A stretch of 64,000 nucleotides of DNA, taken from contig CM070700.1 in assembly GCA_036346265.1 (NCBI GenBank), positions 24,787,862 through 24,851,861 on the forward strand, in the 5' to 3' direction. This DNA comes from Melocanna baccifera. Lineage: Eukaryota; Streptophyta; Magnoliopsida; Poales; Poaceae. Below the pieces are notes generated by a model. The model was not told the DNA's origin, made no database searches, and saw only the letters and a list, made by a program, of their open reading frames with translations. Shown in pieces: positions 46,375 to 61,500 of the stretch (position 1 is the stretch's first letter; the number at the start of each line of letters is the position of its first letter). A program made the position numbers and the translations under genes.

Positions 46375-47364
46375 TATTATCGGATCAATCTTTGGACGGA
46401 TTGAATATATCTAGATAGCCGAGAATATCTAATTTTATTGTGAGAACTTCTATGTCCCTCAATTTCTCGCACCGGTCTAGTCCAATAGGCGGACTCAGAA
46501 TGAGTGGCCACTTAAACTGTGTTGTTGCCACATGATGCCATTTGATGTCCAAATATGATATGGGGTTTGACTTTGTCTCTAACTTATTTAAGTTGTAGGG
46601 TGTGCAAAACTACATATGTTGGTATTACCATAATATATATATACTGCTTCCAGTGCATGGGGAAGATATAAAAAACCAAGATAGTGGTTATTAATGATAA
46701 CACGTGGTTCTTTAGTGGAGGTTGCTCAAAGTTTGTCGATGATAACCTTTTGCAAGTAGGTGATATGTAAAGTGGAAAAAATAGGTTTACATAGCACACA
46801 CCAAGTATATCTTATAGAATAATGAATGAATTAATACGTTCGTGTGTCTCCCGAAATCCCTCCAATTGATGAATTAAGTTGAATTGAGCCCATATGCTCT
46901 CTTCCCTTGCTTGAAGGGTCTCGGTAAGGTTGACTCGATTGCCTACCGCCTTGACTAAATAGTCCAAGCGATGGCAAGCATCTTGAAGATATGCAATGTC
47001 ATTGTGGAGAACTATATCGATAATGAGGTTAGCTCGCCGGAATCCACCAATCGAAAGACATAGAGGAGGAGGATGTCAAGACGGCGAAAGGTGGCCGTCA
47101 CCTATTCCAGCAAATCCATGAACATAGGAGTAGGGACACTGTTGGCATATTATCCTTCCGTAGCATCCATTAGCGTACGGCCGGCGAGGTGCTTGTACAG
47201 GACGAGGCTGAAGTCATTTGTTTATGCTTGAGAGTAGATCAGCGATGTGGGGATTCATCTTCGGTGCATGGTAGATGATCATTTTTTATAAAAGCAAGAA
47301 ATAAATTCGGCACATGAGACGAAGAGACGCATCGAGGAGCTGAAACAAAGAGATGCAAAGCGCC
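46375..47364. other. Intergenic, no gene recognised
   Basis: About 46860-47230 on the minus strand has an open-looking stretch (HNDIAYLQDACHRLDYLVKA...REESIWAQFNLIHQLEGF) with stops around it. It looks protein-derived, but I do not recognise the family. The rest is AT-rich and featureless. Confidence 0.35.
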
Positions 47365-47538
47365 AGTCCTCCATACAAATCATATCACAAATAGTTCTAA
47401 CCACAAACTATCTATGATACTTAATTATCACAGACAATTCATATTAATAACAGTCTGTGGTAATATCACATATGGTTCTAATTAAAAATCATCTGTGATA
47501 TGTGTACTTATCACATATGGTTCTTGTTAATAACAAAA

Positions 47539-47545
<7 letters not shown>
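47365..47545. mobile_element. CACTA subterminal repeat block, left
   Basis: Repeated units of the type TATCACAGACAATTC, ATCACATATGGTTCTAATT and CATCTGTGATA occur in both orientations. They match the block at 51985-52247. The CACTA terminus itself was not found on this side. Confidence 0.5.
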
Positions 47546-47569
<24 letters not shown>

Positions 47570-48691
47570 CTAGTAAGGTGCCCGTGCGTTGCAACAGAAA
47601 ACCAAATAAAAGTGATACATACTATCAAATATGATCTCAAACTGAATAATAAATATCAAGACATTCTGGCATATGAACACTGACAGCACAAAGATGTAGA
47701 AATCAGCACCAAAATAACATAGTGATTTGCCAACCTGAATGGCAATGTTACGAAGACAGTCTCACGTAAACGCTGAAATCAGAACCAAAAGGCCAATGCT
47801 GTTGCATGATCTCCCTGTACGTACAAGGGAAAAACTATTAGAGCTAATGCATTAGAAAACGAGTAATCTGTAGAAGCAATAGCCTACAACCAAAATGAAC
47901 TGACTAATAATAACCCCACAAATAATATTCATAAAGCTTTTGTCTCATTTCAAGCATAAACATCAACAACAAGAAAATGGCCACATCTGCCAACATAGCA
48001 AAGCTATATTGTTGAAAAAAGACATTGCTAGTTTTTAAACCTTTGAAATGATGACAGCTCATGGTGTGTATGAAAGAACATGAAAAAAGAATATATGATA
48101 ATAGCAACAGTGAAGACATTATTGCATTAGGCAACCATATTTCATTGATGTTTTATTGGGTTACATAAATAAGAACAGAAGTATGAAGGAAGACACTCTC
48201 CCTATTCATGAAGGTTGAAGAATATACTACACAAAAGCAAAGTGAAAAGCATAGTGATTTTCTGGCAATCATCCATCTGTCGTGATTTTCTGGCAATCAT
48301 CCATATACTACACAGAAGTGTAAGGCAGGAACTTGACTCTGTACAATCTCCTATAGGAAAAACACTCTAGAAATCTAACCTTAGCAAAATAAAGGTAGCA
48401 CATGTGTATATCATGTGTATATGGTAAGTAAAACTGAACCATCATGCTAGCGAACCAAATTGCTGATGCCCTCTCCTCCTGAAAGCAACCAAGTAGCACT
48501 ACAACTTGCGGCACTACAGTTCATGAGGTACAAGTTGTAGTGCTACTACAGTTCAGTACTGAAAAATGCCATCGAAAGGGTATGATTTCACAAGGTTTTG
48601 GGGGGGCCTTTTGCTAAAAACTGCTGGCTCTGCCTTATCTCTTCCACCTCCCCTCATTTCCGGCATTGCAAAACTGCTGCACCACCTCTCC

Positions 48692-48749
48692 GCCTCCTCC
48701 GGTTTTCTCGGGTAATGGCCGCCTCCTCCGGTTTTCTCGGGTAATGGCC
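48692..48749. repeat. 29-bp tandem repeat, two copies
   Basis: CCTCCTCCGGTTTTCTCGGG followed by TAATGGCCG is present twice in exact tandem. It lies in the GC-rich half of the 2-kb unit. Confidence 0.9.
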
Positions 48750-48926
48750 GCCCCTCCTTCCACGTTTATCGGCCGCAACTGCCCCTCCCCCTCCGACCGC
48801 AAGTACCCCTCCCCCTCCGGCCGTAAGCTGGCGCTCCGCCTCCCTCGGGCCGGATCAACATGCGGCAGCAACCCAGCTCGGGGGTGCTTAGCTCGAGGCG
48901 GCTGGGCGTAGTGCCCTATTCGGTGG

Positions 48927-49035
48927 TGGCGGCCCGGGCGCAGGTTCTCTCCGGCGGCCCGGGCGCAAGTTCTCTCCGGCGGCCCGGGCGCAGGTCCCGT
49001 GTGGCGGCGGCCCGGGCGCAGGTCCCGTGTAGCGG
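48927..49035. repeat. GC-rich 25-28 bp tandem repeat, four copies
   Basis: The core GGCGGCCCGGGCGCAGGT recurs four times, with spacer TCTCTCC in the first copies and CCCGTGT in the last ones. It is non-coding as far as can be seen. Confidence 0.85.
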
Positions 49036-49571
49036 CGGCGGTTGGGTGCGCGAGTCCGCAGCTACGATGGCGGTCGGTGCGGATCTGGCGTAGCGGGATC
49101 TCGCGCAGAAGGCGCGGCGGCGCAGTGGATCCAGCGCATCGGGAGCGGCCGGATGAGGGCCCGACGTGAAAGTGCTTCGGGCACGATGAACGGTAGCCGA
49201 ATCTGGGTGTGATGGTGGCTTCGGGCGCCGACGCTTTGGGGCGCACGGTCAAATCTGGTGTTCGGCGACCTTCGGTTGTTCGGCGGCGGCCTCGGTAGCG
49301 GTTGTGGCGGTGGTGGCCAACCGAGGCGACCGAGGCGGCGGGCTAAGGTTGGTTCGGCCGGGCATGGTGGCTCTCGGCGTCGATCTTTGGATCGCGGTGC
49401 TTGGTGATAGTGCGGCGTGCCGGTGGCGGGGAGAGCGAGGGGATTAGGAGAGGAGGAGGGGCGGTGGGAGCCACAGCAGACGGTTTGGATTTTATCTCAT
49501 AATTAGATCGAATGGTTAAGAAAAAGTGAGGAGGACTCATCAACCACCAACTCCTTCTTTTTAAGTAGTAA

Positions 49572-51984
<2,413 letters not shown>

Positions 51985-52247
51985 TGTTCAATATCACAGA
52001 TGATTTGTAATTAAAATCATCTGTGATACTTATTTATCACAGATGGTTTCGACTAGAAATTGTCTGTGATAATCAACTATCACAGGCGTTTTATAGTTAA
52101 AATCGTTTGTGATAGCTGCATCACAAACGGTTCAAAAGTCGTCTGTGATGACTTCATTTTATTACCGACCCATAAATTCAGATGGCTCACGAAACCATCT
52201 GCAATGACATTTTTGAACCGTCTGTGATAACGTTTTCTGCAATAGTG
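51985..52247. mobile_element. CACTA transposon end, right
   Basis: Dense subterminal repeats (ATCACAGATGATTT, AATCATCTGTGATA, CACAAACGGTTC) lead to a terminus that on the minus strand reads CACTATTGCAGAAAACG. The end is exactly at 52247, followed by TAA as a possible 3-bp target duplication. It is probably the partner of the block at 47365-47545, which would make an element of about 4.9 kb filled with other insertions. Confidence 0.7.
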
Positions 52248-53847
52248 TAATGTTCTTGCGATTTCTGTTGTTGTTTTTATTATTTATTCTCTACTTTGAC
52301 GATAACGTTCTATAGTACTATCTTAATTTAGTATGTGAGATGCTACATGATGTGTAAACAATTGTACCAATTTATATTTAAGATTGGTTCAATCAAGGTA
52401 AATTATTCTGCTATTATATGTCGATCTTTTACTTTCAGCAGGCACTTTTCAGCGGCCTAGAGAGTCCTTCGTGTGTGTGTGTGTGTGTGTGTAGAAGCGA
52501 CTGACTAGCTACCACCTGACTGATAGTAACTTAGTGGAGCAACATATGTAGCAGCGTGCAGATCGATCGAAAAGTCCCCGTTTCAGGGCTTCGTAGGTTT
52601 TCTTTTGATTGCATTGTAATTTCCAGCACTCTACATTTTCGCTCTCTGCCGTGCACGTAACCAAAGAGACTACCAGTAGTACTGTATACTACTGATTGCT
52701 CGTCGTACCGTACGTCCAAGGTGTACTCGTCGACTGATCGATCGGAAGATCCATATACATCGCCATCGTTGACTTGGTAGACTCGGAACGTCATTTGTCA
52801 GAAGCGCTCGTGTTGCACCGGGACATCAATTCGTATACAGCAGGTACAATCTAGCTTCGTACATCCCTTATTTGGATTCCAGTATGGATCGGTTCGAGGA
52901 CTCGATCGTACGATGCGTAAGTCCACCTCGTACCATCAATCTTGCTGCAATAACGACTCAAGTACGCCCCTCATTGATGGTGCTTGCCGGCGTCCCAATC
53001 CCGAACGGTCGTACACCCTTGCGCCACCAACGTACGGCGGCCAAGATCATCGCATCCGCCACCAACGTACGGTCGTATATATGTGGTTAGCATTGTAGGA
53101 GCTTGTACAAACTGGACTCTGGTTATCATCTGTATATACCATTGGGCTATGCAACTGTTGGCCGCCTTGCATTAGCTAGCAATCAGAAACAGCTCCTCGA
53201 TCACAGTTTGCCAACACTCGCATGCTGTCCATTGGCGCCATGGCCAGCCGACTCGGGGCGCACGCGGTGGCCGGAGGCGCGCGGATATGATGCGTGGATC
53301 GAACCGCGCCGCGCGTGGCGGGCCAGCTGCGCGGAGGGAATCCAAGGACGACAGCGTTCGCGCCACGGCGGTGTGCGACGGGGACGGGACGACAGTGACG
53401 CGGCACCTTTCCACGTCGACCGATCGATCCATGTCGCGCTTCTTCCTCTCCCGTACGTACGTCTAGAGCGCCTAGCTACCAACCTGCTGCTCGGACGTAG
53501 TAAATCAGTGACGACGACGACGACGTCTCGATCCCCTTCATCGATCGATCTCGTGCTAATCCTGATCTACTGCTCGAGAGCTTTAAGAAGATACGTACGA
53601 TCCATGGCATGTCGACCGCGGCAGCCACAAAGCGAAGCATCAGATCGGTCGGTCCGTTCTGCCGTCGTGGTGACAATCAGAGAGATTCGTGCTCGTTTCT
53701 CCCGGCCGGCCGGGCCAGCTTTGCTATTCAGGCATGTACGGCGTGCACGTTTAAAGGCCGGCCTGATCGAGAAAACACGGCCGACTGTTGTGTCACAGTG
53801 GCATGGTACCTACGCGCACAGTAGCGTCAACTTGTGTAGGGCCTTGC
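52248..53847. other. Intergenic with GC-rich block, no gene recognised
   Basis: A (TG)n run is at 52472-52492. About 53170-53800 is GC-rich and open in several frames on both strands, with CGTACG-rich composition, but none of the translations shows a known domain or a consistent gene model. Confidence 0.35.
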
Positions 53848-53855
53848 CTTTCGAC

Positions 53856-54369
53856 AAGGGATACAAATGAAGTGGATGATTTTTTATCCGATCAACCGAT
53901 CGGAGGTTTATGAAGCGAATACAAAAAGAGTAAATAGGTATCCGGCACCAATAGTGTTTGACTCTGACTCGAGAAAAAAATAGAATATAATATAGGATGA
54001 GTGATATCCGTCTGTACGTCAAATGATATGATAAAATCTGTTGTCACTTCACTATGAACAAGATAATATATAAGCGAATTGTCACATCTAAATAGGTGAA
54101 GAATATTGATTACTCTTCCTTTGATATCTCGACGATTGGTCTTTCCTTGTTCACTCTGATTGTACTTTACTATTCAATGTCTTATGTAAGGGTGCAAAAA
54201 AAGCGGATAATTTTCGTCCGACCGACTGTTTGAGAGCTTATGGAACGAATACATAATGAAAAATAGGTATCCGACATTACTTGTGTCCAACTCCGACTTC
54301 AAGAAAAATATAAAATATGATACAGGATAAGCAATATTCATTCGTATTCACTCCGATTATATCTCTACT
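53856..54369. mobile_element. hAT-family non-autonomous element, copy C
   Basis: It is the same family as copies A and B (shared GGATGAGTGATATCCGTCTG, AATAGGTATCCG, CCGACCGACTG). The ends are AAGGGATACAAATG and TCCGATTATATCTCTA. They are flanked by CTTTCGAC (53848-53855) and CTTTTGAT (54370-54377), an 8-bp duplication with two C-to-T changes. It is 514 bp long and non-coding. Confidence 0.72.
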
Positions 54370-54920
54370 TTTGATTGTCTTGTGATGCCGACGTACTGAC
54401 CCCCTCTTTCCATATTCAGCTCGTTTGGTTTGGTACCTTGTAACCCAGCTGCTCCGTATGTATGCGTACTTTCTTGCATGCATCTTACTTTGCAATTTGC
54501 ACCTGTTCGTACTAATCACGCAAGCTTATACGTTTCATACCTTTGTCAGCAACGTACCTATACGTACACAGTATTGCTCTGCCTCCATGACTAGCATCAG
54601 CCAGTGGCGAAAACTAGAGCTAAAATTTAGAGGGTGCTCGTAGGACAAAGCTAGCTAATATAAGACGAGCAGATGATGAAGAAGGTAGCTAGTACACCGT
54701 GACATTGTAGGGTACCCAAGGGTCCGCACCAGGCACCGGTCGGCTGCATGCATGCATGCATATCTCTGACGTCGTCGGCGATGCTAATCACGGGAGAGGA
54801 AGATATATAGGATGCTAATCACGGCAATGCAGGTGCATGACCCACTCCCGGCCGCCGGTACATTCCGACGTCTTGTCAATGCATCTCTAGATATGCGAGC
54901 TTGGCATCCCATCTCTGGTT

Positions 54921-55170
54921 ATTTGGCATATGCATGTATGCATGCAATGCCATGCCATGCCATGCTGGGGTCACACATTAGAGAGGTCAGTACATGTGAG
55001 ACCAGGCTACATGGGCTTTGCCGGTTACAGTAGAGTGACCCTGCAAAAACATGCATCATTTGGCATGCATGTATGCATGCAAGGCCATGCCATGCTGGGG
55101 TCAGAGCTCAAGAGAGGTCAGTGCATGTGAGACCAGGCTACACGGGCTTTGCCGGTTACAGTAGTGACTG
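54921..55170. repeat. About 118-bp tandem duplication with CATGC-rich core
   Basis: Copies at 54921-55040 and 55058-55170 share ATTTGGCAT, GCATGTATGCATGCAA, CATGCCATGCTGGGGTCA, ATGTGAGACCAGGCTAC and GGGCTTTGCCGGTTACAG in the same order. The first copy has two extra CCATG units. Confidence 0.85.
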
Positions 55171-55299
55171 GAACAACATGCATGCTGGATGCATGTGTGT
55201 GTGTGTATGTACGGGTAGGGTAATGCTGCAGCGGAGACGTCCGACTGATTGAAGAAAAAATCGCCCTCCACGCTAGCTAATTAATCCAACACATAGAGT

Positions 55300-56380
55300 A
55301 GCAGTCAACAGTTTCCATCTATGCTGCCTCAGGAGCCTTCCACACCACTCGTTCCTCGAACCCATCCTACCTATGTACAGTCTGTTGAAGCCCGGCCCGT
55401 CCACTTCATCTCCCTTCCCCACTGTATCATGTGCCCCTAACCTCCCGTAGTCCCATTCCCTTTCTATTCTCAGCTTGCCTACTTTAGGCTATACGAGGCC
55501 ATCATTGAGGCTATGCTTGCAAGATACAACAGTGCCATTGCACATTGGAGGCGCAAGATGATCCAACCTCCAAGGTGCTGAGATGCGTTGTACAAAGAGC
55601 TACATCCATGGATGAGGTGCACCTGGAAGCCAGCGGTGGTGGCAAAGGCGTAACGAACAGGGGCCATGAAGGAAGCGCACCCGGGTGGATGAGATGGCGC
55701 TACGAAGGAAATCCCAGAGCCTAAGGTTGAGCTTGCCACCGCTACCGTCGATGCTGAGAGCCAGTGAGTTAGGGACTTGGTGTTGTAAGAGGTGATTTGA
55801 GATATCGGGACTAAATTTTCTGAATGTTATAGTAACAAACTCTGGCAATGCAATTTTTTGAGAACATTTCTCGATGTTTCATCTGGTGTTGGGACTAGAT
55901 TTTTTGAATGTTGTAGTAACAAACTCATGCGATTTTTTCAAGATTTTTTTTTGATGTTGCATCTGGTGTTGTTTATTGTTGCGCATGTGAATCAAAATAT
56001 CTCATACGTAAGTCTCAAATGTTGTAGCACTTAGTCGTCCATTCTTTTCTTGCAAACTAGTTTTTTGTTGCTCTTCATTGAATTTACTATTGGTCTTCCT
56101 TGCAAAAAAAATTGTGATTTGCTCTTGTGAGTTTGTTTGTTGGAGGAAAAGCAACAGGTTTGGTTGTGTTTTGTGTTGAAAGGTTTGAAATTTGTTGATG
56201 TTTCTTGTTGTTGCCCCAATGAAACATTTTGTTGGGCTGAGTCAGGGGATTCGAACATTCAAGATTTGCTCCATCACGAACATCTAACGATTTCAGAGGA
56301 ACCGTATGGCCGTAGCGCCTAGGATCGGACGTCCAGGCGCTATTCGCTTCCTACATACATGTACATATATGAAAAGGTTT
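55300..56380. mobile_element. Possible MULE-like remnant
   Basis: Repeated TTGAATGTTGTAGTAACAAAC, GATGTTGCATCTGGTGTTG and a closing GGATCGGACGTCCAGGCGC are the wording of a common grass Mutator-like element family. About 55380-55850 has a partly open, gene-like stretch without a recognisable domain. Its ends and target duplication were not found. Confidence 0.3.
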
Positions 56381-56712
56381 CAGAGTGTTTTGGGTTTTCA
56401 GGCGCACAACCAATGCTGCCGCTCCTCTGTTTCTTATATATAGCCGAGGGGTATCGGACGATGAATAGTACAAAGGATTAGATAGCGTACAGATTAAATG
56501 ACAAATCTGTTACAAGCATATATATATATCTTAAATACAGCTAACAGATCTGATACGATCAGAAAGCATCAATTATTTCTAACAATGGGGCAGCGGCGCA
56601 GATCTAGATCCATGGCGGAATACAAGATTTGGAGGTACTCCAATCAAAAAGTAATTAGAAAGTGGATATATAGTACTAGTATGTTTCTTAATTAGCTTCC
56701 GCAACAAATTAA

Positions 56713-56865
56713 GGGGGTGATCGGAATAGCGATAGCTTTATTTGAAAAAACAACTGTATTTGGCTGAAAAAAACACAGAAATTTGAGTTAGTGGATAGTG
56801 TAGTGAATAGTGAAAAAAAGCTGAAGCTAGAAGCTGAAACCGAAAAAAGCCGAAACGATCACCCC
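56713..56865. mobile_element. Tourist-like (PIF/Harbinger) MITE
   Basis: The terminal inverted repeats are GGGGGTGATCGG and CGATCACCCC. A TAA target duplication lies on both sides (56710-56712 and 56866-56868). It is 153 bp long, AT-rich and non-coding. Confidence 0.8.
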
Positions 56866-56868
56866 TAA

Positions 56869-58239
56869 GTTGACTGTTTCTGATTTCCAAACACGTACGG
56901 CCCATGCATTGATGCAAGATACCATGTACTTCATTTGACAGCATATGTGTCGCAAGGACTTGATTGCTTACTAGGTTATATATCAGAGCTTTTTGGCTCA
57001 AAATTAAGCAGACATGCATGTACTGTATATCGATCGAAGACGATGTTGTTTTCAAAGACATGTACATATATACGTACACGACTAATTAAAATTGATAAAA
57101 ATTACTACATTAAAGTATATTTAATTTGATGGTAAATGTTATAATACATATGCGTAGTATTATTTTCGTGTTGCCAAAAACAACTATACATACATTGGAG
57201 TCAAAATTAGAAAAGTTTGGTTGAACAAACTTTTTTTTATAGAGGAGCGAATTATGGGAAGAGCAAACTCATAACACTCCTACTAATCTACGTACAGCAA
57301 ATTAAGCTTCATCCAAGATCCATATATTATGGGATAAAGCAAACATATTCACATTCATCGTGCAATCATATGTTGGGACCATCTTTTGGGGAATATTGAG
57401 CATCCACCATGCATGCAAGCATGATTGATGGTCTTCACTTAATTTCAAGCAGCTTCTCCAGTGCATGTACGGATGGAACATCTGCGGTCAAAACACAGTG
57501 ACAGAGAGACATATCCATGTCTTTTCATATTAAAGCCCCAAAAGTCTATTTCAAATTTATATGATGTATTTTTTTTGACATATAAATTAAGAAGATAATA
57601 AAAATAACTAGATTACTCCTAATTATTATCTCTAAATACTATATTTAATACATGTCTATAAAGAATAGCAAATAAGGCTGCATATTTATTAGAGGTATAA
57701 AGAAAACATCGCACTAAATTTGTATTGAAAATATAAAACATGCCAAATACTTAGAGACAAGATCATTCAAAAATCCGTGCTACAAACTTGGACGAGGAGT
57801 AATAAATGGATAAAGGGTCAAGAGGGAGTAATAAATGGGAAAAGGGTCGAATGGGAGTGATGATCGAGCCTTCATGATGCCAGGAGAAGAAGCCGAAGAT
57901 GACTCAAAAGATGAAAAGGACCACTAAAGTCTACTCAACCACACTTTCCCCCTCTCCGCTTTATCCCACCAAAAAGAAGGCCATGTCCTCATCGTCGATG
58001 CTATGAATTGCTAAGCTCACCTATTAGCATGCACTTCTATATGAGAATTCATGAAAACCTTGGAATTTGGACCTTAAAGTGTGTTAATTCACCACCGCCA
58101 AATGATGCACCTCTTGTGGCTTAATGTTTTGTTCAAAATCATGCTCATGATACATATATAGTCTTATGAGAAGTATGCGGTTGGATGTTTCTAATATAAA
58201 TAAACTATCTTGCTTCAATGTCATACAGACGTATGAGCC

Positions 58240-58240
<1 letters not shown>
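56869..58240. other. Intergenic, no gene seen
   Basis: AT-rich, with short open frames only. There is a small near-repeat GGAGTAATAAATGGATAAAGGGTC/GAGTAATAAATGGGAAAAGG at 57795-57850. No recognisable protein or transposon end. Confidence 0.4.

Positions 58241-58280
<40 letters not shown>
58241..58280. repeat. (AT)n microsatellite
   Basis: A perfect TA repeat of about 40 bp. Confidence 0.95.
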
Positions 58281-58283
<3 letters not shown>

Positions 58284-58488
58284 ACAACGTAGGAGTATAT
58301 CGCGTAATGGAGAGTATGTATGTATAGTATACTAGTATTTAAGATCATCTAGGTGGTATGAACAAAGAGATAGTATGTACATTTTTAGATATACTCCTTT
58401 TATGTGCATATATGAAGGTATTTACAAAATACGCTAAAATCTATGGACTCCTTGCAATTTTTATGTGGTTATATATCTTATATATATA

Positions 58489-58489
<1 letters not shown>

Positions 58490-58546
<57 letters not shown>
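58490..58546. repeat. (AT)n microsatellite
   Basis: A perfect TA repeat of about 55 bp, just left of a GGGCACCATAATGCCTGGGC motif that looks like the end of a repeat element. Confidence 0.95.
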
Positions 58547-58548
<2 letters not shown>

Positions 58549-61500
58549 ATGGGCACCATAATGCCTGGGCATCATGGTTTTAAAAAGTATTTTCCTTAGA
58601 TATCATGCGCGAAAAAATTTAGAATTTTTTGAATGTCAAGTTTAACTTATTTATTAACTAGTTCAAATAAGTTTGACCCAAAATTCAAACTACAATTGCC
58701 ATTTTATGATGATTTGATTGTAGGTATGTGCTGATTATATATAAAAATACGCAAAGCATGTGATAAACAATCATTGAAAACTTTGAATTCAAGTATATTT
58801 TTTCAAATGTATGTATTTCATTTGAATTGTTATAGATGGGTATATACTCTAAAACTGAAATTTTGAAAAAATATATCCAAATTTAGATTGAATTTGTGTG
58901 TGTGCATACACTACTCTACACCTGAGCATAGAATAAATTATTTTACACTCCACCACCTTCCGTGGGTCAAAACCCATATCCCACCTTGGTCAAAGGTTGG
59001 TCATAGAAAACCCACCACCTCCCACCTTCGCCAACCCCTATGTCGCTCTGCACTCATCTTTTTCATGCTCAGAAATGCAGTAATTAACTGGCATAGGTAC
59101 AATAAATTCAAATTTTTGGTGCAATAATCTTCTTTGCAGAGTTAAAATATATTCATCGTGGATATCTTTTTGTTAAGCGCATTTTTTTAGCGAAATGCTT
59201 CTAGCGGATTGTAAATAGGATTGATGATTTAGGAGAAATCATCGTTCAAAGTTTGCAATTGACCTACATTTCTCTCTCCATCCGCTCCTTTGTACTCAAC
59301 GTGATAGTAAATCTCTGTTAAAGACGCAATAAAAGCATAAGGAGTGTAGTGATACTAAACGTGATAGTGTCTATTTTGTAAATGTGTAGTAAATAAACAA
59401 GAAAATTACGGTAATTTCCTAAAAAAAGATCACGGTAAATCTTAAAATCAAGAAGCATCGTATGTACCAAGTTAAAATCAAGATGCATCAACAGTTATGT
59501 TGCTCGAAAGATACTTTGTGTTCATTCAGAAACATAGCTTAGACCAACAACCAGCATTTTGCTGAAACATCTCTATCAATTGTCCTATAAATTGACAGGT
59601 GAAACTAGTACCATATCGGTGTTATAATAATTCATATCTTGTCATGCTCAGTGTTTCTTTTGCCGTGCGATGCGTTTCTTCAGATCTACATCCACAAGCA
59701 CAAATGGCATGCCATAATTTTCAAACGCGAGGGCCAACCTTGTGGCTACAGGGTCGCGATAGTTGAGCCATGTATATATGTTTGAAGAGCCACATTCTCC
59801 TTTCTAAAACAAAGGTACATGCAGCTAGGTGTATTCTCATTACAAATTTCGAATACATGCAACATTTCAAAGAGAAGAATCAGCTGAAGTGCTTCGTATG
59901 TTAAAAAAGAGGGAAAGAATCTCGAAAGGGGGTACACTTAGGAGAGAGCTTGCACTAAATGAGTGCAAGGAAGAAGACAAAGAGCAGGGGGATAGTGAGA
60001 GGAGGAACTAATTAAAGTAAGGCGCCTTTGTTGCGCTCAAAAAGGTCGGGGAGCTGCCATGAGATCGCCCAGCAGGACGGGATGTTCTTCTTCTTGTCTC
60101 GCTTGGACTTAACCGCTTGGGCTCACATGCTCACGTATACTCCTTTTCCATCTCGCATTGGCGCGAAAAGGAAAGCCCGACTCCTGCACGCACGCACACG
60201 CGGCGCGGGCACGCCCACCTATCCCCACGAGCCAGCGTGGATTCCCTTCATTTCCCGGTCAGCAAGCCTCTTGGTCGATCGTGAACACTCGACACTCACG
60301 TAAGGGTACTCAGATCGATAGGCCCACGATCTAAGTTGATCACGAATCATGTCAGTGCATTTGAAAGCGGGCTCCTTCTTTACGGCTATGGTTGTGACTT
60401 TTGAATTCTGACTATTCAAGACTAATTTGTGTTCATACACAATGTAAAAAACATCAGATTTGTAAATTTTATCTTAAAATGGTTCTTTTTGTGTTTGGTT
60501 GCATCTATCATAAACTGAAAAAACTGTGTCTAAGACTATGTAAAAGCTCAACGCGCATGTCATCTATATGTTTAGTTGCTTGAATCGAACTAACCATCTC
60601 ATCCTGACCTTGTTCATCCAGGGACACACGGAAGATTAATAATTTTCAGACACGAGGTTTCAAATGTGCCACCAAAAGACTAATTTGTGTTCGTACACAA
60701 TGTAAAAAAAAACATCATTGAACCACGTTGTAAGGACCATCCCATCCTATTTCATCCCATTTAAGTCACTAACCAAACACATAACACTATGCACGTGTAT
60801 GCTAGTTACCTTAGCGTGCGATCGAGACGGAATTGATGGATATTTGGCGACATGCACGCACAGGGTGAATCTTGGATGGTCTGGCTGCAGAATCCAAGGT
60901 CCACAATCTAGGTGCGACGCAGGCAGCAGGTTCAGCATCAGTGCACAGATGTGATCGATTCCACTTGTCTCCGAATAAGAGGAAGGTGCTCGTGCGGATG
61001 ATGGTTCCATGCTTCTCACCCCCCCGCGCCGATTGGTCCATCATGATCGACCCTTCTACGGCCGAGATCGTCCAGCTGGAAAACATTGTGCGTCTATTCC
61101 GTAGTCTGTTCTTCTACATTCCGAGCGTAGTCTGCATTTCAGCTCAAAACTTGCAGAGGTTTTACCTTGTCCAAATTTGTACCGATAACATCTTTCATTT
61201 GTAGCATGCACCCTCTGTGTGTGTGTGTGTGTGACGCACACACACTCATGTAAGTACGCGCACACAGGCTCAGCACGATGGCGAGTGCCAAATTGATTCT
61301 TTTTTCTGGCATTCAAGTTCAAGAAAATGGGCCTTGCTGAGGTTGAGCCCGGCCCATAGATATAAGCACGTCGTCCTACTTGATTATGGCCCAAGGAAAC
61401 TCAGCACCTTCGCGGTATGGGCTAACGGCGGGATACGAAAGACAAGACTCCAACTAATGACCGAGCCAGTTGGGTCGGTCCATCATTACATCCGAGTATT

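Noticed and set aside
53103..53870. 255-residue plus-strand frame
   Set aside because: No conserved motif. The frame crosses into the start of hAT copy C, and competing frames of similar quality exist on the other strand.
58358..58546. Small membrane-protein-like ORF
   Set aside because: Half of it is the Tyr-Ile translation of an (AT)n repeat.
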